6,728 bases of DNA from Spirochaetaceae bacterium (GTDB lineage: Bacteria; Spirochaetota; Spirochaetia; DSM-2461). The notes under the pieces are model-generated. The model had not been told where the DNA came from. It saw nothing but the letters and a program-made list of their open reading frames with translations, and did not search any database. Position 1 is the first letter of the stretch, and every line of letters starts with the position of its first letter. The stretch is taken from the NCBI GenBank assembly GCA_003246505.1, contig QKAI01000025.1, positions 1 to 6,728 of the forward strand, given 5' to 3'. Shown piece by piece: positions 5,835 through 6,728 of the stretch. The position numbers were made by a program, and so were the translations under genes.

Positions 5835-6192
5835 GGAGACCGCGGGGAAGCTGAAAAAGCAGGTGCGAATTCTTTACTTCGCCCTGAAGGATCGGGATCT
5901 CCCTCTCCTTCCCCGCCTTATCGCCGGAATAACCCTGGCCTATGCCCTGAGCCCCCTGGACCTGATTCCCGATTTCATTCCCATCCTGGGATATCTGGAC
6001 GACCTGATTATCCTCCCCGCCCTGATCGCCCTGACGATAAGAGTGATACCCCGGGGCATATGGGAGCGCGCCCGCCGGCGGAGCGAAGAGGAGGAGATGC
6101 CCCGGGGCAAGAGCTTCACCGCCGCCCTGATCATAATTCTCATCTGGGCCGGACTTCTTGCTCTGATCCTTCGGAAAATCCTTAAAAAATGA
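5818..6192 (+). CDS. DUF1232 (YkvA-like) small membrane protein
   Basis: This is a 124-residue protein of the DUF1232/YkvA family, whose function is unknown. After a basic N-terminus (KLRETAGKLKKQ) comes the family core at 30-66, with YALSPLDLIPDFIPILGYLDD (42-62) carrying the conserved SPxDLIPDFIP and GYLDD motifs. A charged stretch RARRRSEEEE (84-93) follows, then a C-terminal membrane helix (about 100-118) ending in RKILKK, which suggests an inside C-terminus by the positive-inside rule. ATG 5818 was chosen because the family match begins just after it; AGGG at 5811-5814 is a poor, close ribosome site. A GTG at 5767 would add 17 unlikely residues. It overlaps the regulator gene by 17 bases in another frame, so coupled translation is likely. 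Confidence 0.85.
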   Translation: MTGKLRETAGKLKKQVRILYFALKDRDLPLLPRLIAGITLAYALSPLDLIPDFIPILGYLDDLIILPALIALTIRVIPRGIWERARRRSEEEEMPRGKSFTAALIIILIWAGLLALILRKILKK

Positions 6193-6197
6193 CCGGA

Positions 6198-6234
6198 ATG
6201 TACTGAAAAGTCATTTTTCTCCCTTTTTGTACAT
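6198..6234 (+). repeat. Dyad downstream of the DUF1232 gene
   Basis: ATGTAC (6198-6203) and GTACAT (6229-6234) are perfect inverted arms. Inside them GAAAAG (6205-6210) can pair with CTTTTT (6223-6228, one G-U pair in RNA), with T6204 bulged and a 12-base loop. It starts six bases after the DUF1232 stop. The stem is AT-rich and no T run follows, so I do not call it an intrinsic terminator. It could be a weak transcript end or a protein-binding site upstream of modA. Confidence 0.3.
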
Positions 6235-6239
6235 AACAA

Positions 6240-6255
6240 AACGTGGTATAACGTG
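6240..6255. repeat. Direct repeat AACGTG with 10-base period
   Basis: AACGTG occurs at 6240-6245 and 6250-6255, exactly ten bases apart, so both copies face the same side of the helix. A further ACGT follows at 6256-6259. The pair brackets the extended -10 box at 6244-6252 and lies about 100 bases upstream of modA. It could be a regulator site. It does not match the E. coli ModE pattern as I know it. Confidence 0.3.
6244..6252 (+). promoter_or_regulatory. Candidate extended -10 promoter upstream of modA
   Basis: TGG-TATAAC (6244-6252) has the TGn extension and five of six matches to the -10 consensus. At the right distance upstream only the T-rich TTTTTG (6224-6229) is present, a poor -35, which extended -10 promoters can tolerate. 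The predicted start is near 6259, giving a modA leader of about 83 bases. Confidence 0.35.
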
Positions 6256-6271
6256 ACGTAACAGGTCAAAA

Positions 6272-6286
6272 CAGTGTATTTCACTG
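6272..6286. repeat. Inverted repeat upstream of the modA sigma-54-like promoter
   Basis: CAGTG (6272-6276) and CACTG (6282-6286) are perfect inverted arms around TATTT, so the centres of the arms are ten bases apart. It ends nine bases before the TTGGCACG box. That spacing would suit a dimeric repressor or activator; it is closer than usual for a sigma-54 enhancer protein. The arms are short, so chance is not excluded. Confidence 0.3.
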
Positions 6287-6295
6287 AAAAAATCT

Positions 6296-6312
6296 TTGGC
6301 ACGCTTCTTGTA
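6296..6312 (+). promoter_or_regulatory. Near-consensus sigma-54 (-24/-12) promoter of modA
   Basis: TTGGCACG (6296-6303) matches the -24 element of sigma-54 promoters exactly. After four bases comes TTGTA (6308-6312) where the consensus is TTGC followed by A or T. The distance from the first G of GG to the G of the -12 element is exactly the canonical 12. The flaw is T in place of the -12 C, a position that is nearly invariant. The expected start is near 6323. A TATTAT at 6311-6316 overlaps it and could instead be a sigma-70 -10 box, but no -35 is correctly spaced. Confidence 0.45.
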
Positions 6313-6341
6313 TTATATTCTGCATAAATACGGAGAAAACT

Positions 6342-6728
6342 ATGAAAAGACAATTGCTGCTGCTGCTTATTTCCGGAGCGCTCCTGTTCAACGCCGCAGG
6401 AGAAGGGAAAAAGGAGACCCCCGCAAAGGAGGGGACCGGAAGCCTGACCCTGTTCGCCGCCGCCAGTACCACCGACCTGGTGGAGGAGATCGGCGGGATT
6501 TTCACGGAGGAGACGGGTATCCAGGTCAAGGTGAATCCCGCCTCCAGCGGGACCCTGGCCAAACAGATCGAAGAAGGGGCCCCGGCGGACGTATTCATCT
6601 CCGCCTCGGCCAAGTGGATGACCTACGTGGAAGACCTGGGAGCGGCCCGGGAGAGCACCCCCTATCTTCTGAACCGGCTGGTGCTCATCGCCCCCGCCGG
6701 CGGGGGAGCGTCGGCCGCGGAGATCGGC
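6342..6728 (+). CDS. modA: Molybdate ABC transporter substrate-binding protein ModA (3' end beyond window)
   Basis: This periplasmic protein captures molybdate (and tungstate) for the ModBC importer, feeding molybdenum cofactor or nitrogenase cofactor synthesis. The first 129 residues are present; a full protein is about 250. ATG 6342 follows GGAG (6332-6335) by six bases. Residues 1-19 form a Sec signal (MKRQ, then a leucine core) with likely cleavage around NAA before GEGKK; there is no lipobox cysteine. The mature domain starts at about 34 with LTLFAAASTTD (35-45), whose S42 matches the first oxyanion-binding serine. NPASSGTLAKQIEEGAPADVF (65-85) gives the second site (S69) and the diagnostic GAPADVFISAS. 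LNRLVLIAP (110-118) follows as in the family. It probably leads a modABC operon continuing to the right. The start of the message lies in the AT-rich 6193-6341 leader. Confidence 0.93.
   Translation, partial: MKRQLLLLLISGALLFNAAGEGKKETPAKEGTGSLTLFAAASTTDLVEEIGGIFTEETGIQVKVNPASSGTLAKQIEEGAPADVFISASAKWMTYVEDLGAARESTPYLLNRLVLIAPAGGGASAAEIG

Noticed and set aside
6205..6219. GAAAA/TTTTC mini-hairpin after the DUF1232 gene as an intrinsic terminator
   Set aside because: The stem has only five mostly A-T pairs and no GC core, too weak for a terminator.

Overview
The window carries nine protein genes, the last cut by the right edge, in four transcription blocks, with almost no empty space. Coding DNA is GC-rich by eye, with C or G favoured at third positions. 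The intergenic stretches 1-75 and 6193-6341 are strikingly AT-rich. The two periplasmic binding proteins have Sec signal peptides that end in a small-residue/Gly pattern (AEGQQ, AAGEG) with no lipobox cysteine. I associate that pattern with Spirochaetota (Spirochaeta/Treponema relatives). The Gram-negative-type gene set fits, but the taxon is an inference (about 50%).

Block 1 (+, 76-3356) is a compatible-solute ABC importer in the order binding protein (proX), ATPase with C-terminal CBS domains (proV) and permease (proW). It is followed after only 22 bases by rpsU (ribosomal protein S21), which starts with TTG behind a perfect Shine-Dalgarno. I see no terminator or convincing promoter between proW and rpsU, so S21 may be co-transcribed with the osmoprotectant importer.

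Block 2 (-, 3383-4831) converges on rpsU. It holds a ten-helix EamA/DMT-type exporter and, 12 bases downstream, a DUF402 protein of the nucleoside tri/diphosphatase-like superfamily.

Block 3 (+, 4965-6192) is divergent from block 2. It holds an AraC-family regulator, overlapped by 17 bases by a small DUF1232 (YkvA-like) membrane protein. The 133-base divergent region holds a promoter for each direction. An imperfect tandem repeat covers both boxes of the exporter promoter and is a good candidate operator for the AraC protein. The araC promoter places the start site at or next to the ATG and there is no Shine-Dalgarno, so that mRNA may be leaderless.

Block 4 (+, from 6342) starts with modA, the molybdate-binding protein of a molybdate importer. 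Its 149-base AT-rich leader contains a near-consensus sigma-54 (-24/-12) promoter, an extended -10 sigma-70 box, a helically phased direct repeat and an inverted repeat.

No stretch of 300 bases lacks a gene. I see no tRNA, rRNA, mobile element, CRISPR array or riboswitch. The genes are ordinary families; the points of interest are regulatory.
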